This document shows, one piece after another, positions 32,750 through 46,370 of a stretch of 64,000 nt of DNA. A program made the translations under genes and the position numbers. Numbering within the stretch: position 1 is the first letter of the stretch; each line of letters begins with the position of its first letter. Below the pieces are notes generated by a model that saw only the letters and a program-made list of their open reading frames with translations, did not search any database and was not told the origin of the DNA. Origin of the DNA: Fragilaria crotonensis (Eukaryota > Bacillariophyta > Fragilariophyceae > Fragilariales > Fragilariaceae); contig JAKSYS010000004.1 of assembly GCA_022925895.1 (NCBI GenBank), positions 1 through 64,000 of the forward strand, read 5' to 3'.

Positions 32750-34661
32750 TGTTAAACATTCCGTATCGCCCTACATATTTTTACGTTATCCCTATCCCTA
32801 ATTACTGACGCCCGAGTGCACAGTAAAACAATACATCGATGCTCCAGTAACCAGTGCGACACTACACGACTGGAATCAAAACTCGTCGATTCAAAACATG
32901 TTCATCTCATCCCATGAGATTGAACAATCAATTTCAAACGAGGCTCAACGCCTCGTATACCAAAAACAACGCCGTCGCACGAAACGACGTCTTCCGAAAA
33001 CGAGGAGTGTTCCTCATTGTTCCAAAAGGAACACTCCCCATCATCAGACCTCTCATCAAGGTCGCCCTCTCCTTTTTCCCACAATTGTCAATTTTTCATA
33101 TTTTAGTGTCACTCACCTTTTTACTTACTGCACATATTTTTCGCACGATGATGATGATCGACCATGACGCGTTTTTACCCGCCGTCGTCATGACATCATA
33201 TACACCGTGCTGTATAAATATTAGTAGCCAGTACGACGGTACTCACTACGACGACAATACAGCACAACACGGCGACCGGTACAACAGTACCTCTCGCACA
33301 CAACTTCCTCTGCCCGTCGATAGTACGCGCACGTCTGAGTTTACCGTTACTGTACATAACGATAAACTAATAGACAGTGCCCACTATACGACTAGGCCTC
33401 GGCAGGGTAAGGTAAAAGATAAAGGGTAAAGCTAACGGCCTTTACCTTTACCCTTTAAGAAATTACCCCATAAGGAAACTCATTACCTTTACCTTTACCC
33501 TTTAAGGAAATGTGTTACCTTTACCCTTTAGGAAATTACCCTTTAAGGGAAATCGTTACCTTTACCCTTTACCCTTTAAGGAAATCCTTTACCTTTTACC
33601 CCTTAACTGTTAAAAGTTAAAAGGTAAAAGGTAATTTCCGGGTAAATATACGATTACAAATTCGTGATTATGGAGTTGAGCGAGTACAACAACAACACCT
33701 TTGTGCACACATCGACACTCGACACCTGGACGCATTGAGTACATCCAAGCAGCCGATTAGCTAAGAACACCATGCTAATCGTAGAATAAACACCATTGTG
33801 TTTCATGCTATGAAATTAATTGACTATAATGATTAGTACTCTGCTTCTTAGGCGCACTCGGAGTCATCGGCAAACAAATTATCAAACTGGACATCATTCA
33901 GCATGCCAACGGCACTATCATCCAGGACTTCCTCCACCACCCACTCATCTTGTCCCATCTCTATCATGTTGACCACTGCATCAATTGATTCGTTAGGCGG
34001 GTGAGTTGCTGCAGCTTTGAGTAAAGTGTGAAGTGAAAAGCGAATCGCAGAATAATCTGGTAACAGATGCTTGCTCATACTACGTGCTACTAGTGTATGA
34101 TGTAGAATGTACAAAGTCCTACGTCCTATGCATCAATTATCTTGAACTTCATCAATATATGGATCTCCCTTAAAGGGTAAAAGGTAAAGGGTAATTAACG
34201 GGTAATCCAAAGCGTTACCTTTACCCTTTAGGAAATTACCCTTTAAGGAAAATCATTACCTTTACCTTTACCCTTTAAGGAAATGTTTTAATTTTACCCT
34301 TTAGGAAATTACCCTTTAAGGAAAATCGTTACCTTTACCCTTACCTTTTACCTTTTAACCTAGGGGTAAAGGGTAATTTTCTTACCCTGCCGAGGCCTAT
34401 ATACGACACGCGATATTTATACTAGTCAGTCTCTCGCACATACGTGTAGCGATAGAACGACAGATAGTACATGTATCGTCATCTGTAGCGGTAGACAGCA
34501 CTGCGTAGCTGTACCGTTTATAGATGAACTATGCAGTAGTCAGTGTCGTACTAGACACTTACCTACTGGGGGCGTACCCCGTAACGGTTACGTCCTGGTT
34601 CTTAACCCGAACCCTATGCCGACCTGCGCGTCGCTAGGTTCCGTTAACCCGAACCATATCA
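32750..34661 (+). repeat. 5' LTR of copia II (contains the hAT-like insertion)
   Basis: It matches 50095-52266 once both internal insertions are left out. The priming region starts TGGTTGCTCGCC at 34662. Confidence 0.88.
33393..34399. mobile_element. hAT-like non-autonomous DNA element (1007 bp) with dense subterminal repeats
   Basis: Inverted termini TAGGCCTCGGCAGGGTAAG (33393-33411) and the complement (34381-34399) are flanked by the 8-bp duplication TATACGAC (33385-33392, 34400-34407). An 8-bp duplication is typical of hAT elements. About 200 bp at each end is a tangle of TTACCTTTACCCTTT and AGGAAATTACCC words in both orientations, which could act as multiple transposase-binding sites. 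The core (33650-34160) has one open frame of 88 codons on the minus strand (34114-33848) with no recognised domain, so it is probably non-autonomous. Confidence 0.85.
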
Positions 34662-34755
34662 TGGTTGCTCGCCTAGGTTCCCCGTCCTGGCCCATATCCT
34701 GACCGGTCGCCGGGTTCCCTCCCCGGAAACTCCGACCTGTCTCAATTTAAATCTG

Positions 34756-37700
34756 GTGCCTAGCACCGATTTAAATTGCTCTAACCCTTGTTCTTTTTCA
34801 TTCCAGCCCTCACCCAATACCAGCAGTACATGTCCCTACTGCTGGGGAAAAGAAATTCTCATTCCTTGCGCTCCCTTTTTTTTGCAAAACTGTTCTCACC
34901 CAACTAACACTTCATCCTCAACTTTTGCAACACTCACCATGGCCAACCCAGCGCCCACCCGTTCGCCTCCAACCAAGGCCAACCCTCCCTCCGCCCATTG
35001 TGTGAAACCTACGAAGCACATGGCGAACTACATCGCCGCCGACGGCGATTTTGCAGCTCCTTTTGATGCACTCAAAAATGCTGTTCTACCTTGCAACACT
35101 TCAAACATCTATGCTGCAACTTCTAACCACTTCACTAACACTTATCCTACAGCTGGAACTAACACCTTCACGCCCAAGAAGAGCACCAACAAGGCTCCAG
35201 GCGATTTTCAGCGCGCTCGCACGGCCCTGACTCCTCAACAAGAGTCCGCCGAGATCTCGCGTTTCCTTGCAATCGTCGAGCAAGAACGCGCCCAAGACAC
35301 CAAGACCAGGGTTACCTACGCCTGCAAACCCTCCAACGAAGCAGGATCTACCGAAATGGGTCGCTCCCATTCTATTCCCAACGCAAACGGCGCCACCAAC
35401 GACATCGAAGCCGCCGAACCCAAAAACGACAATGACGACGACGCGCGCAATAACACTCCTCCCTCCCGCGCCAAGAAGACTCCCCACTCGCCTCCTACGA
35501 AAGGCCTATCAAAAAACAACGTGTTAGCTTTGATACCAACGTCGCAATCATCAAGAACAAGCACTACAATGAAGTCGTGAAATGCGACTCTTTCAAGATC
35601 CCGGCTTTCAACGCCGAAGACCTCTCCAACGACAAGAGGGGTACCATTCGAACCGTCTCCGAAAGTGCTTTCCAATGCACTTCTCCAATCCGCAATCCGA
35701 CGATTCCTCGCAGAGAAATCGACGGATCCGCGAAGCCCATCAAGTTATTCGACGAAAACGCACGTTTCACTACCGTGCTCCCCAAGACGCTCTCCCGAGA
35801 ATTCTGACGACGCCATCCTCTCCGGCGACGAAAGAGCTCTCGAACAAGACCTCACTGACCTTAATCCGCCAGAAATTGGCGGAGAACGAGACGAAACAGT
35901 GACGGCAGAAATGGATGACAACCATTCCAAAAACGCAAATTCATGTATGGCGCCGACAACGAGTATACACCCGCGACGCCAGAACATGTGGTTTTTCCTC
36001 CTGGTACTGTTTTTACGGCGGTCTCTACGACAGACGAACAGTTCTTCCGCGAGTACTGCCCTTCTACGCCTGGGCACGCTACCCGTTTCTACCCACACCG
36101 CATCAATGCGGTCATACACCGCGGCAGAGTGTTCTTCCCTGGGACTCCGCCCAGCACAACCTCCGGCCGCACTCGCGGCATTTCAGTCACCAGTCTCCCC
36201 GACGAGAACACCCCCGTCCACGGTGACGCCATCAATGGCCCCGGTCACAACGACGGCATTGGTCCGATGTCCGAGCACGATCCCGAATCGAAAATGCCGT
36301 TAACCCCAACTTCAACGCGACATTTGCGAAAATGTCCTTGCTGTAGTTAACATGTCAGCCAATACCTCTATCTACTCGCCGCCTGCGCTGAGTAGTAGGC
36401 GTAGCGTGCATTTGTACATGCCTGAACTCACACGTACGTCATGTACTCTCACACTGCCTTTACAGACGGAATCCGAACAAAACCAATGGACGAAATATTC
36501 ATCAAGACTCCTCCCGACGAGAAATCGAAATTCCCTACGTCGACTTGCCCTCCCACGGACACCACCCACGCGTCTGTGGACATGCTGACGTCTACGTTTC
36601 CAGCACAGCCACACGCAATGTCCGCCTTCCATCGCCCGACACCAAGATCTACGGTGAGACAGACAAGACGAACAAGAAAACTACCCGCGTCAGTCACATA
36701 TCACAATTTTTTATCCAACAAAACTGCAGCTCCTACAAACTGCAATCCATTTTATTTTCAACCCATCTCTGAAGACCCTCATATTTTTCATCCCATCGTC
36801 GACAGCGACGACTACGAGACATCATCTACCGCGTGCAACACCTCACGTCTCATTCAAGACCCTGAAGCTTTAGGATTCCAACGCCCTTCAGCTTCGACAG
36901 ACATCCATCTCCCTTCACGTTTGCATCCGAAACTTTTTCGCCTTTATTCTCCCACTTCACCGCCACCGACGGCGCCTACGACTGCCTTTCTACGACTACA
37001 GGCATCACCAACTTCGTCGAAGCCATGTCAAGTGATCACCCTACGGATCCCTACCGACTTGACACTCCGTTTGTCCCCCTACCGACAGACAGCACATTGG
37101 ACCCAATCCACCATGTGCCCTTCCTGCAGCACTCCTCTAAGCTTGACTCAAGGACTAACCCTCATGCTGCCCTTCTATATTACCCTGATGCAACTTTGCA
37201 GGATAATGTTAATGGGCCAGTCACCATGCGCAATCTACCTGCATGCGTTGACGTTAGCATCACCGCTGCATCCTTCTGCCTCCGGTACCTCCAATCGGAC
37301 GCTGCGACAAAGAAATGTATCCGTGACCTCACTACGGACCACCTACGTCATTTCTTCCGCGAACTTCACCCCGTCCTAACTGTGGATCATACAACTATTG
37401 CTGACAATGATGACAGCATTGAGTACATCCAATGTATGCAACACACTTTAAACAGGACAACCAACTTAGTCATGGACAATTTACCTGCTGAATTGCTCCA
37501 AACTAACTTCCCAGATGGCACCCCTGCCTCTTATCTGAGTCTCCTGACTGATCATGAGCCAGACACCCCAGGCCATGAATGTGCCCTTGCCATTCTCTAT
37601 GCCTTCAAAACACTGCATCTTGTTCACTTTCTGACCTACCCCTCAAGTCAAGATTCCACTTTCAAGTTCATGCCACATGACCTCTCTGATATCATCCGGA

Positions 37701-38970
37701 ATGTGCCATCCTTTGCGACAGCACTGCGTTTATTTCCCAACCGAAGTAATTTCAGAGACGTCCCTGCATTCCTTCACACTTTCTTCCAAGACCAGCAAGT
37801 TGCTTCCAACCCCTTCGACAAGCGACAAGACAGCCAACGCTCATCCTACAATGAGCATCCTACCAACTTTGGCTCAACCTCACTATTTGCCTTCACTTAT
37901 TCTCCGCTTGTGAACGGCTTTGGTGACCCATCTCCCGAAGTCCCACCTAGAAGCTCTCTAGCTGCTAGGTCCCTCATCTCAGCTGCCCTCAACACCATGC
38001 ATCTCTCTCTACCAAGGTCACCAATGGTGATGACCCAGATTTGCAACCTACCAACATCATTCTTGAGCCCTACCCCAGCTGACATGATCTTCAACTACCA
38101 TTGCTCTGCCTTCCCAATGGCTACTCTACCTACAACTGAGCAGCTCCATGGCAACACTACCTATGCAATGAACCCTGCTACCACCCTAGCAGTGAACTTT
38201 GTGATTTGTCGAGATATATCTCCAAATTACCTCCAAGAGATCGACATCCCCGCTGGAAACCATCAATATTCCTCGGACAAGTCCCACTTCATCCCAATTT
38301 CTACCAACACCCACAACTACTCGATCGACTTTCTACCAGATCATGAGTATCTCCTCTTCCGTGTTGTCAAGACTCTCGATGTTATCGATCCCCAACGTGT
38401 GCTACCGCAGACCCCAGAACCATCCAATGTCCTCATCTTCCAAGGTACACACTCAGAGAACCCATCCTACACCTCTGGATCTCAAGTTGAACTGCCTATT
38501 CCAAAGGAAGGAGCACACACCTTCCCTATCATCTATGATTCTGGCAATCTGCCCATCATTTTTGATCACAGAAATGGCAATGTTGAACCCTACACTTCAA
38601 CCACAGTTCAAGCCCTTTTTCAGACTCAAGCTTGCATTCCTATGACTGCAAACTATGAAGCAAATCAATGGGCATGTCCTAACAATCCCAGTCAACTTTG
38701 GCGCCAGTCAAACCCTGTCCACCATGTCGTTGATGATCCTCACACTGTTCCCCTTGATCTTGCTATCAGACTTATCCAAGTTATCACCACGAAACGTGGA
38801 TCCGACAATGTCTACCGTGCTTGGGCCTTGCCACATCTTCAAGACGCCCTCCAAAAGCCGGCTGATCAGATCAAACACAATCGCTTTTCATTTCTCTGGC
38901 AACAGCACAATCACCCAGAATACCCATACACAAACAAGACTCCAGAATTACTCCTTAATGTCATTCCTGG
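34756..38970 (+). other. Copia II extra coding region upstream of gag, function unknown
   Basis: About 4.2 kb of mostly open plus-strand sequence lies between the priming site and gag, in several frames. The first part is Thr/Pro/Asn/Ala-rich. The last part (from about 37025) is a 650-codon open stretch with globular-looking composition, such as CAMQHTLNRT-like helical and LPDHEYLLFRVV-like strand segments. I find no zinc knuckle, protease or membrane segment, and no known family. The gypsy element interrupts its far end. Extra genes in plant and algal LTR elements exist, but this one cannot be assigned. Confidence 0.55.
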
Positions 38971-38974
38971 TGAG

Positions 38975-39358
38975 TGCAGTACACCGCACGTGCCCTTAGC
39001 GTAGTGCGATACAGTATACTATATTACTAGTATCCAGTACTACAATACAATGGCCATGTATAGTACTTGGATATACCGGTAGACTAGTAATACCATAGTA
39101 CAGTGCAACAATAGAACACTGATCCTGTACAACAGTACAACCGTACAACAGTAGAATGAGAACTGTCTGACATCTCTTGGAGACTCACTGAGTCTCCTAG
39201 ATGAATGAAAGAGAACAGTCCAATCCCACCAAGGATGGGACTGCTCTCTTGTTTTAAAAACTAGTCTCATAACTTTTAATAAGGTGCAACTATTAATCCT
39301 TTAAAACTAGCTACAAATTAGCCTCCAAAATAAAACTGATTACTTCGCGCGTAGGGCA
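38975..39358 (+). repeat. 5' LTR of the gypsy element
   Basis: It has the same length and sequence as 43819-44202. GTAC-rich words fill its first half. The sequence just after it contains the palindrome AGTGAATTCACT (39360-39371), and no clear tRNA-type priming site is seen. Confidence 0.9.
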
Positions 39359-39392
39359 CAGTGAATTCACTCCCAGTAGTCAGTACATCACC

Positions 39393-42300
39393 ATGACGAA
39401 CAAAAATAAAGGTAAGCGCAAAGCGTCTGAAAATTCGTCTGCGGAACATGTTGCATTCCGTCAGTCGAACCTCGCGTTGAATCCGCCGTCGATTTATTTT
39501 GATAGGCCCAAGAAATCGACAGAGAAATCTGACGATGAGGGCAACTATAAAAAATCGACGTTCCGATTGAAGCCGAAATGCGAACTCCAAAATATCGAAA
39601 GAGAATTCGTTTGTTTGGAGACTACGACACCTCGCCAGAAGCGTGGGTGAAGTGGCGCATAGAGCTCGAGGAGGTCATTCGTGACTATCCGCTCGAGTCT
39701 GGCGAACAAAAGCGTCTATGGCTCTGGCACTACTTAAGGGCAGTGCAAGAGACAAATTCCAGCAAACGTGGCGTAGACTCGATACGGAGAACGTAGCGGG
39801 TCCCGCACGACAGAGGAAGACTCAAACGAGATTTTCCAGCTGGTAATGACGGAAGTTGGTAAGTCTTACTTCCCAATCTTGCATGCGTACCAGAAGCAGG
39901 TGGTGTACATGCAGCATTACCTACGTCTTGGAAGTCATACGGTTCGTAACTTTGCTACGCGTTTACGCGAGCTAAATAATTACTTACCGTATTTTCCACG
40001 GGAAGAAGGTAAGGCTGAACCGTCTAAATTGTCTGATGACGACTTGATTCAAATTCTCAACCAGGCGAAGCCTGAAGAATGGCAAGCGGTCATTCTTGGT
40101 GCGAACATCGAGCTTTATAAGTTCGATTTTCAAGGCACTGTTGATTATTTTGAGAAACTTGAACTCAGACAGGCACTTGAGGCCAAACGTCGTAAGGTGG
40201 ACAAATCCGATAACCCTGAGGGCACGAAAAAGGGCAATTGGAACGGTAAGTCCGCTGACAAATGGCAACGGCCAAAACACAGTCGTCTAAGTATAAGAAG
40301 TGTGCGCATTGCGGTCGTACGAATCATACTACGAAAGACTGTTGGTTTAACCCTGAGAACAAGGGAAACAGAAACCTGGTAAGAAAAATGTCGGTTTTAC
40401 CGACCGAAATGTCTTGATGACGCAGGAGCAGCTTAACGCTATCCTTGAGCGTCTTCCACGCAACCCGAAGTCTGGCAAGCGTAAGGTCCGCGACTTTACA
40501 CCCGAATTCGGATGCAGAAATCGTGGAAATGTTCAGTCCCAAGACAACCATTAGCACAGTAGAGACTAAAGAAGATAGTGACGAAAGTTCCATCTACTTT
40601 GGTTCATTTTCTAGTGAGATATTGCCATCCAAAGATGGCCATGGCAGTAAGAGACAAAAACAAAAACACAAAACCACCGAAGTCGTGGGCGAAGTGATGG
40701 GAACAGGCAAACCCGGCATTGTTCGCATTTTGCTAGACACTGGAGCATCTGCGACAATTATACTTAAGGATGCGATACGGGGCTTAACTGGACCGGTATT
40801 CAAAACATCACATACACGATGGCACACTATGGGTGGTCAATTCGTAACGAAACTGCAACGGGAAATTAAATTCAAATTACCCGAGTTTAGTATGTCAAAG
40901 ATAGTACAATGGGTGTGTCACGAGGACACACATACGTTCGCAAGAATGCACAGTATGACATGATCATCGGTGCAGATTTACTATCAGAATTGGGTATCGA
41001 AATTAATTTCAATACACAACGGATAGTATGGGAAGGTGTAGAAATTCCCATGAAAGAAAAACACGTAATATCCGATCTACAGAATGCTACAGCTATCTAC
41101 TACCACAGTATCGAACCTACGGTACTCAAGGAAGCAGAAGCGAGGCAGAAACGTATACTGGATGCAGACTATAGTGCGTTAGATCTGGATGACTACGCAC
41201 ACATGGATACGCACCTAAGTAACGATCAACAAAAACAACTCGTACGTTCGCTACGAAAGTATCCGAAGTTGTTTAGTGGAGGACTGGGCGTACTCAATGT
41301 ACCGCCTGTACATCTCGAACTACGGCCCTTAAGTAAGGATGAGAAGCCGTATCACGCTCGTCCGTTCCCTGTACCAAAATGCTACGAGGAACAACGAAGA
41401 AAGAAATTCAACGTTTATGTGACATAGGAGTATTAACGGTGCAATGACTCCGAGTGGGCGGCACCAACGTTCATACAGCCTAAAAGACTGGTGACGTTCG
41501 AGTCCTAACGGACTTTCGTGTACTTAATAGGTACATAAAACGTAAACCATACCCGTTACCCAAGATTGCAGACCTTCTTCAGAAACTTGAAGGGTTTAAT
41601 TGGGCAACGGCTCTGGACTTAAGTATGGGCTACTACCATATTGTCCTGGATAAAGAATCCAGCTATCTATGTACAATGATTGTACCCTGGGGCAAATATC
41701 GCTACTGTCGCCTACCTATGGGTTTGAATGGCAGTCCTGACATCTTTCAGGCCATAATTAATGACATTATGGGCGATTTGCCTAATGTGCGTGCGTACTT
41801 AGATGACATACTGATTACAACAGCAGGTTCCTACGAGGACCATCTTCAGCATGTTGAACTCGTGTTGCAACGCCTAACTGATGTTGGCTTTGCCGTTAAC
41901 CTACGTAAATCCTCGTTCGCTGTGACCGAGCTTGATTACTTAGGATATTGGATTACTCGTCGCGGTATCCAACCTCAACCTAAGAAAGTGGAAGCGATTA
42001 TGCGGCTGACACCACCAACTACCAAACGGCAGTTAAGACGTTTCTTAGGTATGATCAATTACTACCGTGACATGTGGCGACGTAGAAGTCACATACTAGC
42101 ACCGCTTACGGCGCTGTGTTCTGCCAAAGCTAAATTTATTTGGCACGATAAAGAACAGAAAGCATTTGAAGACATTAAGGCCATAATAAGTCGAGAGACA
42201 TTACTGGCTTATCCTGACTTCTCAAAAGACTTTCACATTTATACGGACTCCAGTGATTATCAACTGGGAGCAGTCATAATGCAAAATGACCGTCCGTTAG

Positions 42301-43780
42301 CTTTCTACAGTAGGAAACTTAACAGCGCTCAAAAACGTTACACGACTGGTGAACAAGAGCTGTTATCCATAGTAGAAACACTTAAGGAATTCAAAAATAT
42401 ACTATTAGGTCAAAAACTGATAGTACATACCGATCATAAGAATCTCCTATATCAGAAAATGTCCACTGATCGTATAATACGATGGAGACTCCTGATAGAA
42501 GAGTTTGGACCTACCTTTCTACATATAAAAGGAGAAAAGAACGTCATTGCTGACGCCTTGTCAAGATTAGATGCGAACTTCAATGAGAAGTTACCAACAG
42601 AGCCTACAAATGATACGATGGCTTACATCTTCATGACAAAAACAGACGTTAAAGAAACTGACTTTCCGTTAAGTCCTATGCTAATCGCTAAATACCAACG
42701 GTTAGATAATGAGCTTAAACGAAGAAGTACGAAATCAAAAGTCAGAACTTCAATACCAAAACAATTGAAGGAGTTGAGGTCATTACGTACCAAGGAAAAT
42801 ATATATTCCTATTCAACTTCAACAACGCGTAGTGGCTTGGTATCATGAGTATCTAGCACACCCAGGCGAATCACGCACTGAAGCAACGATACGACAAACA
42901 TGTACGTGGCCAAAATTACGTAGTCACGTTGAGACATTCTGTAAGACGTGTCGTACGTGTCAACTATTTAAGAAACAAAGGAAGAAGTATGGACACTTAC
43001 CTCCTAAGGAAGCTGAAGAACTTCCCTGGTCTCGTGTAAACGTAGACTTGATTGGACCATACGTTGTACGTACTCCAACGTCTACGCATACACTTCGTGC
43101 GTTGACTATGATTGATCCCGTAACAGGATGGTTCGAAGTCATAGCAATACCAGATAAGAACGCACATACTGTTATGGAAGCGTTTAATAATACGTGGTTG
43201 ACGAGATATCCACGACCCCAACATATAGGGTATGATAACGGTTCCGAATTCAAAGCACAATTCAAACAAATGTGCGAGAATTATGGTATGAAAGAAAAAC
43301 CGTCATCCAGTTACAACCCACAATCAAACGGTATTGTAGAACGAGTACATCAAGTACTGGGTAATGCACTTCGGACATTCGAACTCGAACAAAAAGAACT
43401 CGATGCGAATGACCCTTGGGACCGTTCTAAGTGCAGCTGCGTGGGCAATACGTAGTACAGTACATACTACATTAGATGCTACACCCGGACAGTTAGTATT
43501 TGGACGCGACATGTTGTTGCCCATCCAATTAAAGACGGATTGGGCTAGGATAAGACAACGTAAGCAAGATACTATTAACGCCAATAATAAAAGGAAAATG
43601 CTAAACGCATTGAACACGAGTACCGTGTTGGCGAAAAGTCCTACTAGAAAACCAGGACTGATCTCCAAATTATCCGCCCCACGCAGGGACCTTATCGGAT
43701 TACTGAAACCTATGCTAATGGTACAGTACGCATTCAACGTGGCATTGTCAATGAACGTGTCAACATACGTCGACTAACAC
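39393..43780 (+). other. Gypsy gag-pol region
   Basis: Gag occupies about 39393-40380 with a zinc knuckle KKCAHCGRTNHTTKDCW near 40300. The protease is at RILLDTGASATIIL (about 40730). RT has FDGLNGSPDIFQ-like and YLDDILITTAG (active site about 41797). RNase H has HIYTDSSDYQLGAV (about 42237) and HTDHKNLLY. Integrase starts with the zinc-binding HEYLAHPGES...CKTCRTCQLF (42842-42965), then VDLIGPYV, DNGSEFKAQF and the Glu block YNPQSNGIVERVHQ (43315-43355). No chromodomain is evident. Confidence 0.88.
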
Positions 43781-43818
43781 CATATAAAGAACGCGTACCG
43801 CCCAATTAGGGAAGCGAG

Positions 43819-44202
43819 TGCAGTACACCGCACGTGCCCTTAGCGTAGTGCGATACAGTATACTATATTACTAGTATCCAGTACTACAATACAATGGCCA
43901 TGTATAGTACTTGGATATACCGGTAGACTAGTAATACCATAGTACAGTGCAACAATAGAACACTGATCCTGTACAACAGTACAACCGTACAACAGTAGAA
44001 TGAGAACTGTCTGACATCTCTTGGAGACTCACTGAGTCTCCTAGATGAATGAAAGAGAACAGTCCAATCCCACCAAGGATGGGACTGCTCTCTTGTTTTA
44101 AAAACTAGTCTCATAACTTTTAATAAGGTGCAACTATTAATCCTTTAAAACTAGCTACAAATTAGCCTCCAAAATAAAACTGATTACTTCGCGCGTAGGG
44201 CA
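43819..44202 (+). repeat. 3' LTR of the gypsy element
   Basis: It appears identical to 38975-39358, and GTGAG follows. Confidence 0.9.
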
Positions 44203-44216
44203 GTGAGTCTAGTTCC

Positions 44217-46370
44217 TTGTGTTCTGACAATGAAAGCACAGCCAAATCTATTACTTGCAACTCACTTATCCCTCCTGGCCACAGACACAATGATGTGAAT
44301 GTAGCAACAGAGGATAATTGCAATGTAATTAGATATGATTTGGAAAAACAACAATGTCCTCTTGAACACAATGCATTAGTTGTTCTCACACGCAGATCAT
44401 CGCTTCTACCGGAAAACAACCCGGGAATCGAACCTGCAACCCCCAATCCTGAAAATTCGGACAGTTCTACCGAAATTGACGAAACAGAACATGAAACGTC
44501 AGCAATTCCTGAAAACTCACCCATTTCTGACACTCCTGCTCCTTTTATTGACACTTCGCAACAAAATCCGACAGAAAATCCGTCGAATCCCTTGCAGCGT
44601 CTGTCACGTGCAGTCGGACAAATTCTAACACCAAAAACCCCCTTGTCCGACACAGCAGACCAAAACCAGCATCCACCCGCTGAAATTGTTCCCAAAACAC
44701 CAACGTCAAGACCAAACGCTCCGTTACCGACAAAACGCTCAGAAACTCACCCAACGTTCGCTTACCCGCCAAGACAAGAGACATTCTTCGACGACGACGA
44801 CGACCAAGACGACGAACAAGAAGACGACAACGGACCGCCTCAGATTCCCTTAGGTTCTCCTGATGCCCTGACTTCATCAACAAGAACCGACTTCACATAT
44901 CCTCCGATTGAAGATTTGACAAGAACGCTCCTGAAATACGCCAAGACTGCAAACCTTCGAAAACTGAACTATCCAAGTGATCTTCTCCAACGACGACGTC
45001 AGTTCAATGCCTTTATGGACAACCTTCGAATTGTTTGCAACATATCTCCATGGACACGCAACGTCTTTGACCTTTGGCCAAAGCAAATCAGCTACTCCCA
45101 TCCATGCATTGGCACAGCACTCTACAACCTGATCTTCACCAACATCAGTGATCCTTGCCAGAAGCACATCATTGACTGTCCACCTGATGCCAGAACTGCC
45201 ATTCTGACTCTAAGACGTCATTGTGCCCCACTCACCCAAGATCACATTGAACGCACGCGCGAATCCTTCTACTCGATCAAACAAGGTCACCAAGAAGTTG
45301 CGACATCATACTTGAATCGCATTCGGACTCTCACGCGACTGCTATCATGCCGGTATCCCTAACACCGATGCCGACATTATCAAGCGAACCATCCGTGGCG
45401 GCAGCAATCACCACTTTTATGCTGCTTCCTACCAACGTTTTGACGCCGACATCCGTCGAGCTGAGTTGAATGACGAAGAACTACCCACTTTTGCGGAACT
45501 TGAGAGCCATTTGCTGAACATCGACGACTCGCGTGGACTCACTCTCCCTTCCCAAAATCAACGCAATTACAACCAGCATGCAAACTCTGCACGTCAACCG
45601 TTTTCAAACCAATCCTCTCGACCTCGCCAAGGCACAACGCGCGTTTTCACACCACGCCAACAACATGCCTTCAGTTCTATGATGCGACCGTACACTGCTT
45701 CAAACAACAGACCACCGCATCGACCAAACAATCGAGGACCGAATCAAGCTCCTGCACCACCAAGACAACATAACAACAATGATCGCAGGAGCACACCACA
45801 ACAATCTCGCCCTTTTCAACAACAGAATCGCGGCTCACGCCCTCCTCTCAGACCGATATCTTCAAACAATGGAAATCAACGGCGCCCAAACAACACACCA
45901 GCTGTGAGACGAAAACCTAACACATCCAATGCTGCAAATATTGTATGCAATAACTGTGGTAGACTTGGCCACTATGCTAATCGATGCATAACCGCCAATC
46001 GCTCATCAACTAACCAGAACAACCGTGGAGGACCGCCGCCCAGAAATCCAAACAATGAAAATGCAGCACCCCGCAACCAGCGTGCTTACTTCATTACTGA
46101 CTCAACTGCTTCTAACTCCCATGCTTTTCACCATCAAGCATACATGGCCTCCTGTGATCTCCAGGACACCTTCAATGCCCCATCTGCAGTTACCTCATGG
46201 CCTGATGTCAATGCTCCTCAGATGGAAATCAACAGAGCATTGCTCAACAATGATTTCTTACCATCAGCACCAAACTCTCCACCCAACACAGGCTCAACAG
46301 AACTCTTCCCTGAAGACCCCTTATCAACACATCAAAGATTTGGACCACCAAGTCTTGACAACTGGCTACC
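44217..46370 (+). other. Copia II gag region
   Basis: A Pro/Thr/Asp-rich leader (to about 44870) precedes a helical capsid-like part (about 44880-45360, FDLWPKQISYSHPCIGTAL, QDHIERTRESFYSIKQG). A Gln/Asn/Arg-rich linker and a zinc knuckle CNNCGRLGHYANRC (45946-45988) follow. This is the usual copia gag layout. Confidence 0.82.

Larger units (their letters stand above)
38975..44202 (+). mobile_element. Ty3/gypsy LTR retrotransposon (5.2 kb), young, inside copia II
   Basis: The 384-bp LTRs (38975-39358, 43819-44202) begin TGCAGTACACCG and end GTAGGGCA. They appear identical throughout and are flanked by the 5-bp duplication GTGAG (38970-38974, 44203-44207). The order gag, protease, RT, RNase H, integrase defines Ty3/gypsy. 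Identical LTRs mean a very recent insertion, later than copia II, which it interrupts. A few breaks (about three or four) are apparent in the coding part. Confidence 0.92.

Noticed and set aside
32854-33429. 191-codon open frame and its twin at 50199-50513
   Set aside because: They lie entirely within the copia II LTRs and have no motif. They reflect the duplicated LTR only.
33425-34380. TTTACCC-like repeats as an internal telomere tract or CRISPR-like array
   Set aside because: They occur symmetrically at both ends of an element with inverted termini and an 8-bp duplication, with irregular spacing and no spacers.
39040-39270. 76-codon minus-strand frame repeated at 43884-44114
   Set aside because: Identical copies occur because the gypsy LTRs are identical. 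No protein features are seen.
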